The notes beneath the pieces were generated by a model. It worked only from the letters and a program-made list of their open reading frames with translations. It ran no database searches and was not told the DNA's origin. 64,000 nt of DNA from positions 24,381,501 through 24,445,500 of the forward strand of contig NC_089037.1 in the NCBI RefSeq assembly GCF_034140825.1, given 5' to 3'. Made by a program: the position numbers and the translations under genes. Positions 46,376-57,924 of this stretch are shown piece by piece (positions within the stretch are counted from its first letter, which is position 1; each line of letters starts with the position of its first letter). This DNA comes from Oryza sativa Japonica Group. Its lineage: Eukaryota > Streptophyta > Magnoliopsida > Poales > Poaceae.

Positions 46376-46570
46376 AAGATGATGTGGCTTGATGAGAGAA
46401 CAAGAGAAGGAAAATAATTTAGACCATACATTTAAGGGCTAAAAAAGATTTGAGATGATATGGCTTAATGAAAGAAGAAAAGGAGAGATAATTTGAACCA
46501 TATATTAATCATCTAAGGACTAAAAACAGTTGATGTGATATGACTTAATGACAGAAAAAAGAAATAACAT
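46376..46570. repeat. Degenerate tandem repeat, about 80-bp period
   Basis: GATGATGTGGCTTGATGAGAG, then GAGATGATATGGCTTAATGAAAG, then GATGTGATATGACTTAATGACAG (first 20 bases of each comparable), each followed by a purine-rich run and, in the first two, by TTTAGACCATA/TTTGAACCATA. About two and a half units. Confidence 0.65.
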
Positions 46571-47269
46571 TAATTAAGTGAGAATGAACTATATAGGTAT
46601 ATAATGAACTATATAGGTATATATGATATTATTAAAAAAATGATGGAAATATATATTGAAATATTATGAGAATTATGTGGAATGATTTAACATGCTTGCA
46701 TTTGAAATCTCTAAAATTATTAATAAATTATAAATTATAGATAATATAGCATGTTTGCATGATGCTTAAATGTGATAATTGTTAGTGAATGATGATGTGA
46801 TATGTTTGCATGTTAAGCTTTAGGATTTGGTGGGTTATAATTTTATAGTAAGAGGGGATTTTACTTCTCCCCCCTTGTCCATGGCCCCATTCCTGGCTTC
46901 CCCCATACGCCTTCACCCCTGTCCTCTCCTCTTCTCCCACCCTCACCTCTTCGGATCCGACTACTTTGCCTTTAGCGTAAAAGGCAGAGGTGCACAGTAA
47001 AATTTGTTTGCGTTTGGAGGTGAATTGTGAGAACTTTACCTTCTCCAATGCAAAACGGAGTGATCAATTAATATATGATTAACTAATCTTTTCTGTATTT
47101 TTTTTAAAAAAATATATCATTTAACAGTTTAGAAAGTATGCGTGTGGAAAATAAGAGAGGGAATAGAAGTTGGGGAACAGATGCTAAAAGAACACACCCT
47201 AACTCAATATTTAACCAGTTAGTGCGATATGGTTACATCGGAACCGGATTCCCTGACATGAACTGCTCC

Positions 47270-47747
47270 TTGACGTGGTCACTGATAGGTGGGCCCGTGA
47301 GCGGTAGGGCCCACGTGTCACTCACCACGTCCCCGTGACTCCACGTTAGAGGGATCCCAATCCCGTTACATCCTTTCTTTTCACTGTGCTGAAGCTGAAA
47401 CGTCTCTTGTCTTGTTTAGTCAACACTGGTGAGTGCAACATTGCTCAAAAACTGACGACACTGCACTCTTGCTTGCGTCGCCCACACTCCACTCCACGCC
47501 ACTCCTCTTTATATTCATCCTCTTCTCCTCGCTGCAGTCTCTTCCTTCCTTCTTTCCCTCTGCTCATCTACTGCTCTCACTTGCTCTCTTCTTCTTCTTG
47601 TGCATTCAGGTAATTTCTTTCTTTGCATTTCAAGTCGATTGCTGCAGACATCTTTTGGAAAAAAAATTCAATTCGTGTCACAGTTTGTATGCGAAACTGT
47701 AGTTTTATTTATTTTTGTCACCATTTTGGTACTTCTGTTTTGGACAG
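47270..47747 (+). promoter_or_regulatory. Promoter and leader of B3 gene 3
   Basis: GTGGGCCC (47290) and GGGCCCACGTGTC (47307-47319, a site II-like motif overlapping a G-box core CACGTG) precede a TATA-like TTTATATTC (about 47508-47516). A pyrimidine-rich leader follows, ending at a donor ATTCAG/GTAATT (47609/47610). The next exon begins after TGGACAG at 47748, twelve bases before the start codon. The gene thus has a leader intron. Confidence 0.45.
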
Positions 47748-47759
47748 AGTAACCACAGG

Positions 47760-49473
47760 ATGAGCAAGTCTGGTTGTGAGAGATGCAGAGGACGGGGTTT
47801 TTGGGATACGGATGATCAGGACACGTATTTCTTCAAGGTTATGATTGGTGGTTTCCGACGTCAAATGGTAAGCAACTCTCGTTTATTTCTACTACCTGTT
47901 GGTTTCTTGGCAAATATGTTAGTAGAAACTTGTAAACTACCCATCTCAGAAAACAAAACAAAACAAAAAAACCTTGTGATGTTTCCCAGTTTGGCACATG
48001 AGAGATTAGCATTTGAAGATTGTAATTTTTCACTGAAATATGGTTCATCCTGATTCTTGTCAAAACATACATGACTCTGACTGAATTAACCGAACCTCTT
48101 GAGAATTGAGTAGCCACCACTTGATAAAAGTAAACATTTTAGTCTTCCACAACAGTTGCATATTTTGCATTTGTCCAAAAGACACCGAGATGAAAACACA
48201 TGCTAGAGACATTCACATTGTTCTTGTTATTTTTTTCCCCTCTGCTTACTTATCATAAACTACAGGACTACATAAAACATTGATTTTTTTTTGGTGATGT
48301 TTAGAATGAGGCAGAAGCTCCTGCTCAATCAAACATTATCTTTGTGTTTTTTTTCTCCTTATTACAAAAGAACTGTAAATGGTTTATTTTTATTCTTGTT
48401 GTTGCAGACCATACCATACAAGTTTGCAGAAAATTTCAGAGATCAGATCCAAGGAACAATCAAACTGAAGGCACGTAATGGTAACACTTGCAGTGTCCTT
48501 GTTGACAAATGTTCAAATAAGTTAGTCCTTACAAAAGGGTGGGCTGAATTTGCCAACTCTCATGACATTAAGATGGGTGACTTCCTGGTATTCAGATACA
48601 CTGGCAATTCTCAGTTTGAAGTTAAAATCTTTGATCCAAGTGGTTGTGTGAAAGCAGCATCACACAATGCTGTGAACATTGGCCAGCATGCCCAAAACAT
48701 GCAAGGAGACCCTATTGAAATTTTAAGCTGCTCTGATGAACATCTGCGAGCGCAATCGCTAACAACCGAAAGGCAAAATCAACCTGAAAAGGATGTCATT
48801 GACAATTGTAACAAGAAGATGAAGACAGGTCCATCAACTATTCCCCTTTATTGATTACATTTTTAAACATCATGCATAATCTTTTTTTTTTTCAGTACAG
48901 AGCATGCTTCTTCTTCAGAAGATGATCAGGAAACACCTACTGCTGAGGTGCACAGGATGAAAGTAGAAGAGATGGTCCGAGCTATTCATTCCAACCACCC
49001 AGTTTTTGTGGCTGTCATGAAAAAAAGCAACGTCACTCGACAACCTTGCTATGTGGTAAGATTTTGCATGCTTAACGAATGCAAATTTTCTGTGAACTCA
49101 CAACTATACATACTATCTTCTGTATGAGTAATTTGTTATTATGAGATGAACCACATGCCATTTGGTTTAGTTGTCACAATTTGCCTTTTGAATTTTCAAT
49201 CTAAAATATTTCAAATACACTCTGAATTAGGCAATCTCCAGGAAATATGCCAATGAATATTTTCCAGGAGGGGACCAAATGCTAACGCTTCAACGACATG
49301 GCAAGAGGTGGCAAGTGAAGTTTTGTATCAGCAAACGCAAATTGAGAATGCTTTCAAAGGGGTGGAGAAAATTCACAAGAGACAACGAGCTGCAGGTCGG
49401 TGATACATGCCTGTTTGAACTGCTAAAGAACGAGAACCCGTTCGCAATGAACGTCCATATCATCAGAAAATAG
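47760..49473 (+). CDS. REM-type B3 transcription factor, two B3 domains (trio member 1)
   Basis: Exons 47760-47867, 48408-48828, 48901-49055 and 49231-49473 join to 308 codons. The 36-residue first exon MSKSGCERCRGRG...FFKVMIGGF ends exactly where B3-1 begins (TIPYKFAENF). B3-1 is about residues 37-130 (GWAEFANSHDIKMGDFLVF). A low-complexity linker follows. B3-2 is about 212-308 (FVAVMKKSNV; GWRKFTRDNELQVGDTCLFEL; MNVHIIRK). Exon 3 of the CDS has two acceptors 5 bases apart (TTTCAG/TACAG/AGCATG), and only the second keeps the frame. This is a nuclear DNA-binding protein of unknown target and the first of three tandem genes with the same intron positions. Confidence 0.9.
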
Positions 49474-50715
49474 TGATCACTGCCTGTATAATCTCTTTAT
49501 GTTGGTGTGAAACATATGTAACATTCCATCTGTCTAAAATCTATTCTAATTTGCTAGTAGTCTGACGGTTAACACCATGCGTTGCTTGCAGCACTGTGAG
49601 TTGTGTTGGTGCAAATGTACAACATGCCTCTTGGGCTTTAGTGCTATGTTTTGCTAGTTTGCCAGAACATTTCATGATTTTGTTAGTTGATCCACTGTAA
49701 AGTTCATGCTAATTCGTACATGATCGTATCAAGTCGCCTGTTCCTAGCTTGTTCTTCATGCATTATTTTTCCTTATAAATTTGTTCAGCTTAAAATGCTT
49801 TAGGGAATTGTTGATTGCATGAAACTCACGGTAATCTGGCAAAGATATAATTCCCCCGTTCTGTTGGGGCCTTGATGTTATGAATATTAAAGTGATTTAG
49901 TAACATTTTATATACTGATATAAAATGAAGGGAAAAAGAACTCCCGTCTTAACCTTACTGCCCACCCATGGAAATGTACAATACTGAGCTGAATTGTTTA
50001 TCCTGTGATCATAAAACTTGAGTTCCTTGTTCCCATTGATTGTTTTTTTCCCCAATATTTCGTACAAATCCATGAAAAGACATTGAAATGTAAATGTGCA
50101 GACTTCCAAGAATTTTACTCCTACAGGATTACATCACAGGGGCTCAGTTGAAAATTATCTCCATGGCTTATCTGAAGAAGTAGCTGGAGTTACACTGTTG
50201 GTATTTATGGCTCCCCATTGGAATTACACCAGAGAATATTTAACGCTCATACTTTAAGGCTGCTAAGCCATTTGAAGTTTGGAATTTGGACAGTCTAGAA
50301 CCCTGTTGGCCTTCTTCCATTTCCCCCATAAATTTTCACCTCCTACTACTCCTGCACAACTCATCTCTCCCTTTCTCAGCATCCATAATCAATCTCAGGT
50401 TATGCTCTTGTTTCCGGTTGGTGAATCTTGGTACCTGCATTTGCATACAGGATATCCATTGTTCCTGCAACTTTATTTTCTCTCTGCATTCTTCATTTCT
50501 TCCTGCAGGGGCTCCTCTGGCTCTGTTCATCACTCTGTTTTTTTCCCCTCATTTTCGAAAGATGAAAAAGTGTGGTTGTTCTCTTGTCGTTAAATAATTC
50601 TCTCATGGAAAGAAAGGCAGGCTAATCAAATACGATCTTATAGCAAGCCAAATGTAGTAGCCAATACCTAAGTAGGGGCTAAACTTGTTTTGTGATGTGT
50701 AGGTGTGGTCAGAAG
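49474..50715 (+). promoter_or_regulatory. Spacer and leader of B3 gene 4
   Basis: The 3' region of gene 3 is followed by AT-rich spacer. A TATA-like CCATAAATTTT (about 50327-50337) and a pyrimidine-rich leader ending AATCTCAG/GTTATG (50398/50399) suggest a leader exon and intron as in gene 3, with the acceptor GTGTAG at 50702, thirteen bases before the start codon. Confidence 0.4.
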
Positions 50716-52620
50716 ATGAGGAAGCTGAACACAAGATCCACGGCTAGGGATGATCAAGAAAAGTATTTCTTCAAGGTCATGATTGGTGACTTCCATAAGA
50801 GAATGGTAAGCTATCTCGACTAATGCACAAGCATGAATACTTTGGTAAGTTATCTCTACTGAAGTAGGCAAAACATGCTTAGGCTAAATTCTGTCAGTTT
50901 TGTTTTCTACTCAGTGACTCAAAAAGGCCAAAGCATGATCTAGATATACTTGTGCTAGTGCATCATGAGATCAGGGAAACAGCACATTTTGGTGCTTCAC
51001 CAAAAGTGTTGCAGGGGTACAACTGAATAGAATAAAGTTTTTATTTTTTTGAGAAAATTGGGTCTTTCAGTTACTCTTTAGTCGGCCATATGACTCTTTG
51101 TAGCAAAAGCTTTCATACTACTTTCTCACCTCTAAAGTGCTGTTTTTTTTTTAAAAAAAAAATCAATATCGTATCTACCTTGTTGCTGCAGACCATACCT
51201 GATAAATTTGCACGCCACTTCAAAGGGGTGATATCAAAAACTATTAAGCTAGAGCCTCGCAGCGGTTACACTTTCGATGTTCAAGTTACAAAGAAGTTGA
51301 ATATATTAGTTTTGGGATCTGGATGGGAGTCATTTGTTAATGCTCATGACTTAAACATGGGTGACTTCCTGGTGTTCAAATACAATGGGGACTTTCTGTT
51401 GCAAGTGTTAATCTTTGATCCTAGCGGTTGCGAGAAATCGACTTCATGTTCTATGGAAAATGCTATTGATCATGTTGGACAAGGGTGGAAAGAACACAAT
51501 GATATCTCAACAAGTTATCATGATCAACCAAAAGGAAATAAACATTGGATGCAAAAGGATAGCTCATCTAAAGGGAATAAGATTGGCAATACCAGGTCAT
51601 CAAACACCCCATCTAAGTTTTCAGGTAATAACTCAGATTATCAAAACTTTATATTAGCACAAATGTACAATGATTGCACATAAGTCATACTTTTGGGGGA
51701 AAGGAGAAATGTTATCTTCAGAAGTTGCGGAAATTCATTTGTGCCAGGTTGCATTCTCCCTCGTGGAACCTGTCTTCCTGTGGTTCAGGAGAAGAAGATG
51801 AAAGAAAAGATCCAAGCTATACATTCCAAAACCCCAATGTATGGGAATGTCATGACAAAATGCAATGTTTCTGGAAGCCCTTGTGTTCTTGTGAGTAACA
51901 GTATCTCTTGAATGGATATTTAATTTATATTCACTGTGCATACTATTTTTAAAAATAGACAATCATGCAGTCGAGTTGTTTAGCATTGCAAGTACATTGT
52001 GAGACACTGCTTCACAGTCCTTTGTTTGTTCCAATTCCTGAACTAATTCTTTTTGGCCCTTGATGGAAATTCTGTTTCTAAAAAAGAAGTTGTATGAATC
52101 CTACATGGGCACTGTTTTAGATTTATATTGAGATGTTTAATGGGTTAGATTTTTGAAGGTATTAAGCTAGTCAAATTTATCCATCGTACATTGTTAAGCC
52201 CCCATAAATCTGATTTATTCATTCTCCACCTAATATTTAATTAATTAATGTGATTACATTGCAGAACCTCGGCATGAGATCAAACACAATATTCCCCCGT
52301 ATAAGTTGCAAAAATAGTAGAACATATATTTATTTTTTTAACCATTAATACTAACAGTCTTTCTCTTCTATAACTAGGAAATAACTCAACTATATGATGA
52401 TGCGTATCTTCCATTCAATAATGGCCAAGAGCTGATGCTTCGACACCGAGACAAGAGTTGGAAAGTGCGGTTTTACAGATTCAAGAACAAATCTAGAAAG
52501 CTCACTCAAGGTTGGAAAAGATTTGTGCACGACAACTACCTGCGGATGGGAGATCTATGTCTCTTTGAGATATTAAAGAATAAATACACAATGAATGTCC
52601 ATATAATTCGCAAATGCTAA
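50716..52620 (+). CDS. REM-type B3 transcription factor, two B3 domains (trio member 2)
   Basis: Exons 50716-50805, 51192-51624, 51748-51890 and 52378-52620 join to 302 codons. The first exon MRKLNTRSTARDDQEKYFFK...HKRM is only 30 residues. It was accepted because its splice join and FFKVMIGDF core match genes 3 and 5. B3-1 is about 31-125 (TIPDKFARHF; GWESFVNAHDLNMGDFLVF). B3-2 is about 205-302 (MTKCNVSG; GWKRFVHDNYLRMGDLCLFEI; MNVHIIRK). The acceptor for exon 3, TGTGCCAG/GTTGC, lies 31 bases downstream of the CTTCAG (51716) that corresponds to gene 5's acceptor. Using the ancestral site would break the frame, so the exon start appears to have shifted. Likely functional. Confidence 0.85.
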
Positions 52621-53327
52621 AATCCGATCTGCCTTGTTTTTTCCTGGAGTACACAAAAAGCTTGCGCACCTTTGTACTAAGATAGAAAGGGTTCCAATAC
52701 AACAATCGGATGTGCCTTTTATGCTGTTGGTGGCGCTTCTGAATATTTTGTAAGCTTCTGAATATGATGCACAATTTTTTTTTAAGTTGTGATGAAATTG
52801 GCTATTGATTCGATTGGACGTTTGGTGAAACCATGAATTGGCTTCCAAAAGCTTAATGAGGTGTCATCGAACCTACTCACTATTATTGTCCATTTCAGCT
52901 CGTTCATTTCCAGTTCTTATCTCTTCTCCACAGGGACAACAGATCATTGTTTCTATAGAGTAGTTATATTTTGCGAAAGAATGGGACTTCATCTCATGCA
53001 AACAAAATGAATATAATGGACAAAATTCCTGATGAGCTGATGGCATGCAGAAAAACATGCTTGCATTTGTATTCAATAGTTGAATGCTCATGCTATGTTA
53101 CAGATAAAAGAAAATATGGTATAAAATTTCCTAAAGTAAATAAAAAGTATATTTTCCGTGAAATGTGTTACCTAAAGTAATTTGATTTTATACATGTCTT
53201 TCCATTAGATTTGATTTTTTTAATACTAAGAATTTCAAGAGCTAATTTACAACATTAGACAATAAAAGTAGGCGGAGTGATCATCAGAGTCGCTGTCATC
53301 ACTACTACCCTCTTTTAAAAGAGTGTG

Positions 53328-53424
<97 letters not shown>

Positions 53425-53820
53425 TATGATGTGATATGACTTTGCCCTAAGACTCTACATGCGATTCTACGGAATCATGAGAAAACTCTAGCATAAAAGA
53501 GAGATCCACTCAAATAATTTTTTTAGTGGCACGGATATTAAAAATTTAACTTCCGTATATTAAAATAAAAAATGAGTAGAATATAAAGACTTTTAGATAT
53601 GGATACGGTTATTAACAAAGTAGATAAAATTAAATAGGAGAGGGATGGTGGGGAAATTAAATGGTGAAGGATTGTGATTGGTTGGGAAGAAAATGTTAAG
53701 TTGAGAAGTTGCTATATTTTTGATAAATTTTGAAGTCTACAAACTATTATATTTTGGAATGGAGGGAGTAAGAATTGGGTGTTATAAATATTTATGACTC
53801 ATCTACTTGACTGACATTTG
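52621..53820. other. Spacer between B3 genes 4 and 5
   Basis: No gene. It contains the TA microsatellite listed separately and, at about 53570-53770, a decayed Stowaway-like piece ending TTTTGGAATGGAGGGAG. That piece shares GATACGGTTATTA-, GGTGAAGGATTGTGATT- and GTTGAGAAGTTG-like stretches with the element at 58766-58924. The rest shows nothing. Confidence 0.45.
53329..53419. repeat. (TA)n microsatellite, about 45 units
   Basis: An uninterrupted TA run of about 91 bp, a likely highly variable locus. Length may be collapsed or expanded in assembly. Confidence 0.95.
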
Positions 53821-53821
53821 G

Positions 53822-54143
53822 ATCCAGAGACTAAATTTTAGTCCCTGTCACATCGGATGATTGGACACTAGTTAGAAGTATTAAACGTAGACTAATAATA
53901 AAACTAATTGCATAAATGAGACTAATTCGCGAGACAATTTTTTTAAAGACTAATTAATCCATAATTAGCACATTTTTTACCGTAGTATCACATAGGCTAA
54001 TCATAGATTAATTAGGCTCAATAAATTCGTCTCGCGAATTAGTCCAGAGCTATGGAATAAGTTTTATCATTTGTCTACGTTTAATACTTCTAATTAGTGT
54101 CAAATATCCGATATGATAGAGACTAAAATTTAATCCCTAAGTC
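53822..54143. mobile_element. MITE with long inverted repeats (GACTAAATTTTAGTCCC type)
   Basis: GACTAAATTTTAGTCCCTGTC at the left pairs with GACTAAAATTTAATCCC at the right, through AGTATTAAACGTAGAC and GCGAATTAGTC-type inner parts, over about 130 bp per arm. This is a high-copy rice MITE outline. I leave the superfamily open because the target duplication is unclear. It lies about 470 bp before the start codon of B3 gene 5. Confidence 0.75.
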
Positions 54144-54299
54144 AGACACCACCCAACTCTGCTCCCTCCACTGAAAATGGATTAATGCAGAAGTGCAGAG
54201 ATGCAAGTGCGTATTTAATGCAGCTAGTGAGTGAATGGAAGCCTAATATTTTATTAATAGGCATTAAGAAGCTGTAGGAGCACTTGGTTCTCCTGCTGA

Positions 54300-54616
54300 A
54301 ACAATTTCTGCTTTTCATATGCAGCAAGTTCACTGTAAGCTTGATACAGAATGCTTGCGTCTAGCTGGTTGTAAGAAGAACTAAGAAAGGTAATCCTTGA
54401 TCACTCTTACATCCTTCCGACCTTCCGTGCTTTCCTTTTGCTTAGTTGCTTCACCTTTTTTTATTCTTGTGTGATTTTACAGAAAAGGATTTGGCGCATA
54501 CCCCCTGATATCTGACAAAATCTGAATGTTTTTTTAGCCCTTTTCCTGTTTGCTAAAACTTCCCCCAAATTTTACTTGGATAACGTCATTTTTCTTTATG
54601 TATGTGTAGTTATAAG
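54300..54616 (+). promoter_or_regulatory. Leader exon and intron of B3 gene 5 (tentative)
   Basis: A donor ACTAAGAAAG/GTAATC at 54389/54390 and an acceptor TATGTGTAG at 54609, seven bases before the start codon, give the same leader-intron plan as genes 3 and 4. The transcription start is not identified. Confidence 0.35.
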
Positions 54617-56569
54617 ATGAGAAGGCCTGGTGCGAGATGCAGGGAAGGACATGCACATTTCAACGGGAACCACATAGATGGGCAATATAAGAATTTCTTC
54701 AAGGTTATGATTGGTCGCTTTCGTGAGAGAATGGTAAGTTATTTTCAATTCCGATATGTTCTTGGGTAATTTGTATCTATTCAACTCCAAGGCTTAGTTT
54801 AATCTAAAGCAAACATATAGGAAAAAGATGGAGCTAGTGTAGTTAAATATTTCTAAATTCAATATCTCAGTGTGCGCAAGCAGAAAATTAGCTAAATACT
54901 TTTGTGATTAGTGCTGCTTTAAATATAATAATTATCATCTTGTTAATAAAACTCTAAACATAGGGAAAAAGTTCTGGTCTGGTGAGTGGTGAAAGTAAAA
55001 AAAAAGATTTACAAAGGATCGAAGTATTTAGTTTCGTTTCACAAGTTTGCTTGTGCACAAACAGGTAATAAAACATTTATTGGTTTCAAAATAGTAGTAA
55101 TTGATAGCAACGGTCTAGTCTATTACTTCTATGAATTAAACATAGTTAATTTTGTCTGTTGAGAAACTCTAGGTAGAAACACTTTCCGTTTAGTGTTTGA
55201 ATGAAACTAGTTTTCACTACAATGTGTTAATCCTGTTTTTTTTAAGTGAGTTTTGTTAATAAAAAAAAAACTACACTCCTGAAATAGCAAAAACTTCCAT
55301 ACTCCTCATGCATAAGAGTTGTTCTTTGTGTTTACTCTGTTTTTTTTTTCAGATCATACCAAACGAATTTCTTCAATATTTCAGGGGTAAAATACCAAGA
55401 ACTATAAAGCTGCAATTACGCGATGGTTGCACTTATGATGTTCAAGTCACTAAGAATTTGGGCAAAATATCCCTTCAATCAGGATGGAAGGCATTTGTGA
55501 CTGCTCATGACTTGCAAATGGGAGATTTTCTAGTATTCAGTTATGATGGGATCTCCAAATTGAAGGTTCTGATCTTTGGTCCAAGTGGCTGTGAGAAAGT
55601 GCATTCACGCTCTACATTAAAAAATGCTACACATTGTGGTGAGAAGTGGGAAGAACCCCTGCACATTTCAAGCAATTCGCATGATCTTCCTGTGAAATCA
55701 CCACAAAATGTAAGCAAATCTGAGAAACAATGGGATAGCTCAGAACAAGAAAACGACACCGCGAATATCGGTTTGTCAATTTCTCTACCAAGTCATCAGG
55801 CTATATATCTGATAGTTTCACAATGTCAAAAACCTACAGTAGTAGTGATTGTGCATTTGGACTTCACTGGAAGGTTTTATGATTTTTTTTCTCCTTTTTA
55901 ATTTCTTTAGAAGAAGTTGCATTGCAAGGAGATGATCTCCAAGGGCATCCGGTTCTGAATTGCATCCTCCCAAAGCACACCCGCCTTACAGATATGCAGA
56001 AGCAGCAGCTGGAAAGCAAAGTTGGAGCTATTCATTCTGAAATCCCCATCTATGGGTGCATCCTTAGGAAGAGTCGCGTCCACGGAAAATCTCAAACCGT
56101 AGTGAGTTAAAATTTCTTTTCTTCTTGAATGAGTATTCCGTTTTCACATAACTGCGGGTCTATTGAGAAGTTGGTTGTTTTTCATTGCGATATATATATA
56201 TATATATCCTAGTATTGTTCTTTATCTTTGTTCTTATTGCTGATGTTTTACATTCGCAATGAAAATACTGGATTATACATACAATTGGTAATGTTATTAT
56301 AAGAACCCTTTTCTCTCTGTAATCAGGACATATGTCGAGAATATGCAGATGTATATCTTCCATTCAAGGAGTTAAACATGACGCTTCAACGTCATGGCAA
56401 AAATTGGGAGGTGCTATGTCGCACTAAGGATACAAGAACCAAAAGGCTCTCGACAGGGTGGAGTCGGTTTGCACAGGAAAACAATTTGCAGGTGGGAGAT
56501 ATCTGCCTCTTTGAGCTACTGAAGAAGAAGGAATACTCGATGAATGTTCATATCATTCCCAAAAAATGA
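54617..56569 (+). CDS. REM-type B3 transcription factor, two B3 domains (trio member 3)
   Basis: Exons 54617-54733, 55353-55770, 55911-56101 and 56327-56569 join to 322 codons. The first exon MRRPGARCREGHAHF...FFKVMIGRF ends at the B3-1 border. B3-1 is about residues 40-130 (IIPNEFLQYF; GWKAFVTAHDLQMGDFLVF). B3-2 is about 225-322 (CILRKSRVHG; GWSRFAQENNLQVGDICLFEL; MNVHIIPK). The linker exon is longer than in gene 4 and keeps the EEVALQGDD start. It is the last of the three tandem paralogues. Intron phases equal those of genes 3 and 4. Nuclear DNA-binding role inferred from the family, targets unknown. Confidence 0.9.
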
Positions 56570-56732
56570 ACAAGAGAAGTTCTTGTGCGAATGGATGGAG
56601 TAATAATGGTGCTGGGTTTTGGAATGGTCTAATTGTGCCTTTTGCGGTTGATAAGCTTCTAGATTTCTCTGTTGATACACTTTTATATATAAGTGATGAC
56701 TACCTGTCAGTTATAATTCATAATGAGTCTAT

Positions 56733-57017
56733 GGGCTTGTTTGGTGTAGTACCCTACCAAAGTATTGGTAGTGTCAAAACTTAAGGTATGTTTTGGCATT
56801 ACCAATATTTTGGTATGGTAGCATTTTAGGTGAATGGATTTGGATTGATACCAATTGGAAGCTAAGTTTTATATTATAGTCAAGAAAGTTCTAGAATTAT
56901 GCCAAATTAATCATAGGCATTACCATTCACTTGGCTTCAAACCAAACCATTACATTCACTATTCAAACTACTAAACAAATTGGTAGGGCACATTTTGGCA
57001 TCAATCCAAAATAGCCC
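56733..57017. mobile_element. MITE, Tourist-like
   Basis: GGGCTTGTTTGGTGTAGTAC at the left and GGCATCAATCCAAAATAGCCC at the right form inverted ends, with inner pairs such as ACCCTACCAA/TTGGTAGGGC. A 3-bp direct repeat TAT flanks the element. 285 bp. Confidence 0.65.
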
Positions 57018-57924
57018 TATATCCATCACCTGATTGGTTTGTTTTCTACAGTATTGTGGTACATTCTGGATTTGATAGCAAGTTCGTGCGAAGCTCAATC
57101 GAGCTCATTTGAACGAGCACAAGTTGTTGTCACTTTTGGATTTAATTTTACAAAATTGATGGATGTATACCTCTCTCTAGTATTGTTTGTACCATGTGAA
57201 GTGCAACAAAAATAAGAGAGAGACCACCTCAAAACACTAGTGTATGTCTATGTTTGGGAGAGACATGGGGGATGAGAAGGTAAAAAAATAAAATAAAAAA
57301 AACAGAGGTTGTCATCCAAAAGCGACGAAGCGAATGAGTGGGCTGCCATTGCGGCGAGGTTGCTCACCGGTGTCACCGGAGCGGGCTGAAATCGAGGAAG
57401 GAGGCGACCTTGCGCCGCCGCCGCCAAAGTTTCTTCTTCCTCCGATCTCCTTCTCCGGCGGCTGTCATCTGGGTGCGGCGAGCGGGAGGAGTGTGAAGCC
57501 GGAGAGCTTCATCGAGGGAGATGCATGGCGGGAGCCTCATCAGTTGCCCATATTCCCTAATAAACTAAAAGATAATAGAAATTAATTTATTGGTAAAACT
57601 TTTATATATTTGTTTATAGCGCTTCAAAATAAAGTTTGAAAATTTAAATTTTGACTTTTGCTTTAGCTTATTAGACTAACCGATGGAGCTCTCCATTTCC
57701 CGACCGACCTCGCCGGCGTAGGCCCAGCTTGGAATGGGCCAAACCCAAACCCATCTCCAAAAGGCATCTCTTGGTAGTGTTAGATTCCAGACCATCCAAA
57801 ACGAGTCTGGGAAACTATGGTTGGGAAACTATGGTTGCTTGGGCCTCCAAATAGATTTTGGCCCCCTTTGGGTTGTAATATTGATTTAAAAAAACCGGGA
57901 AAGACGCACTACTTTTTATATGAA
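57018..57924. other. Intergenic with small GC-rich block
   Basis: 57334-57540 is GC-rich with an 83-codon open frame lacking any domain. The rest is AT-rich. No gene supported. Confidence 0.35.
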
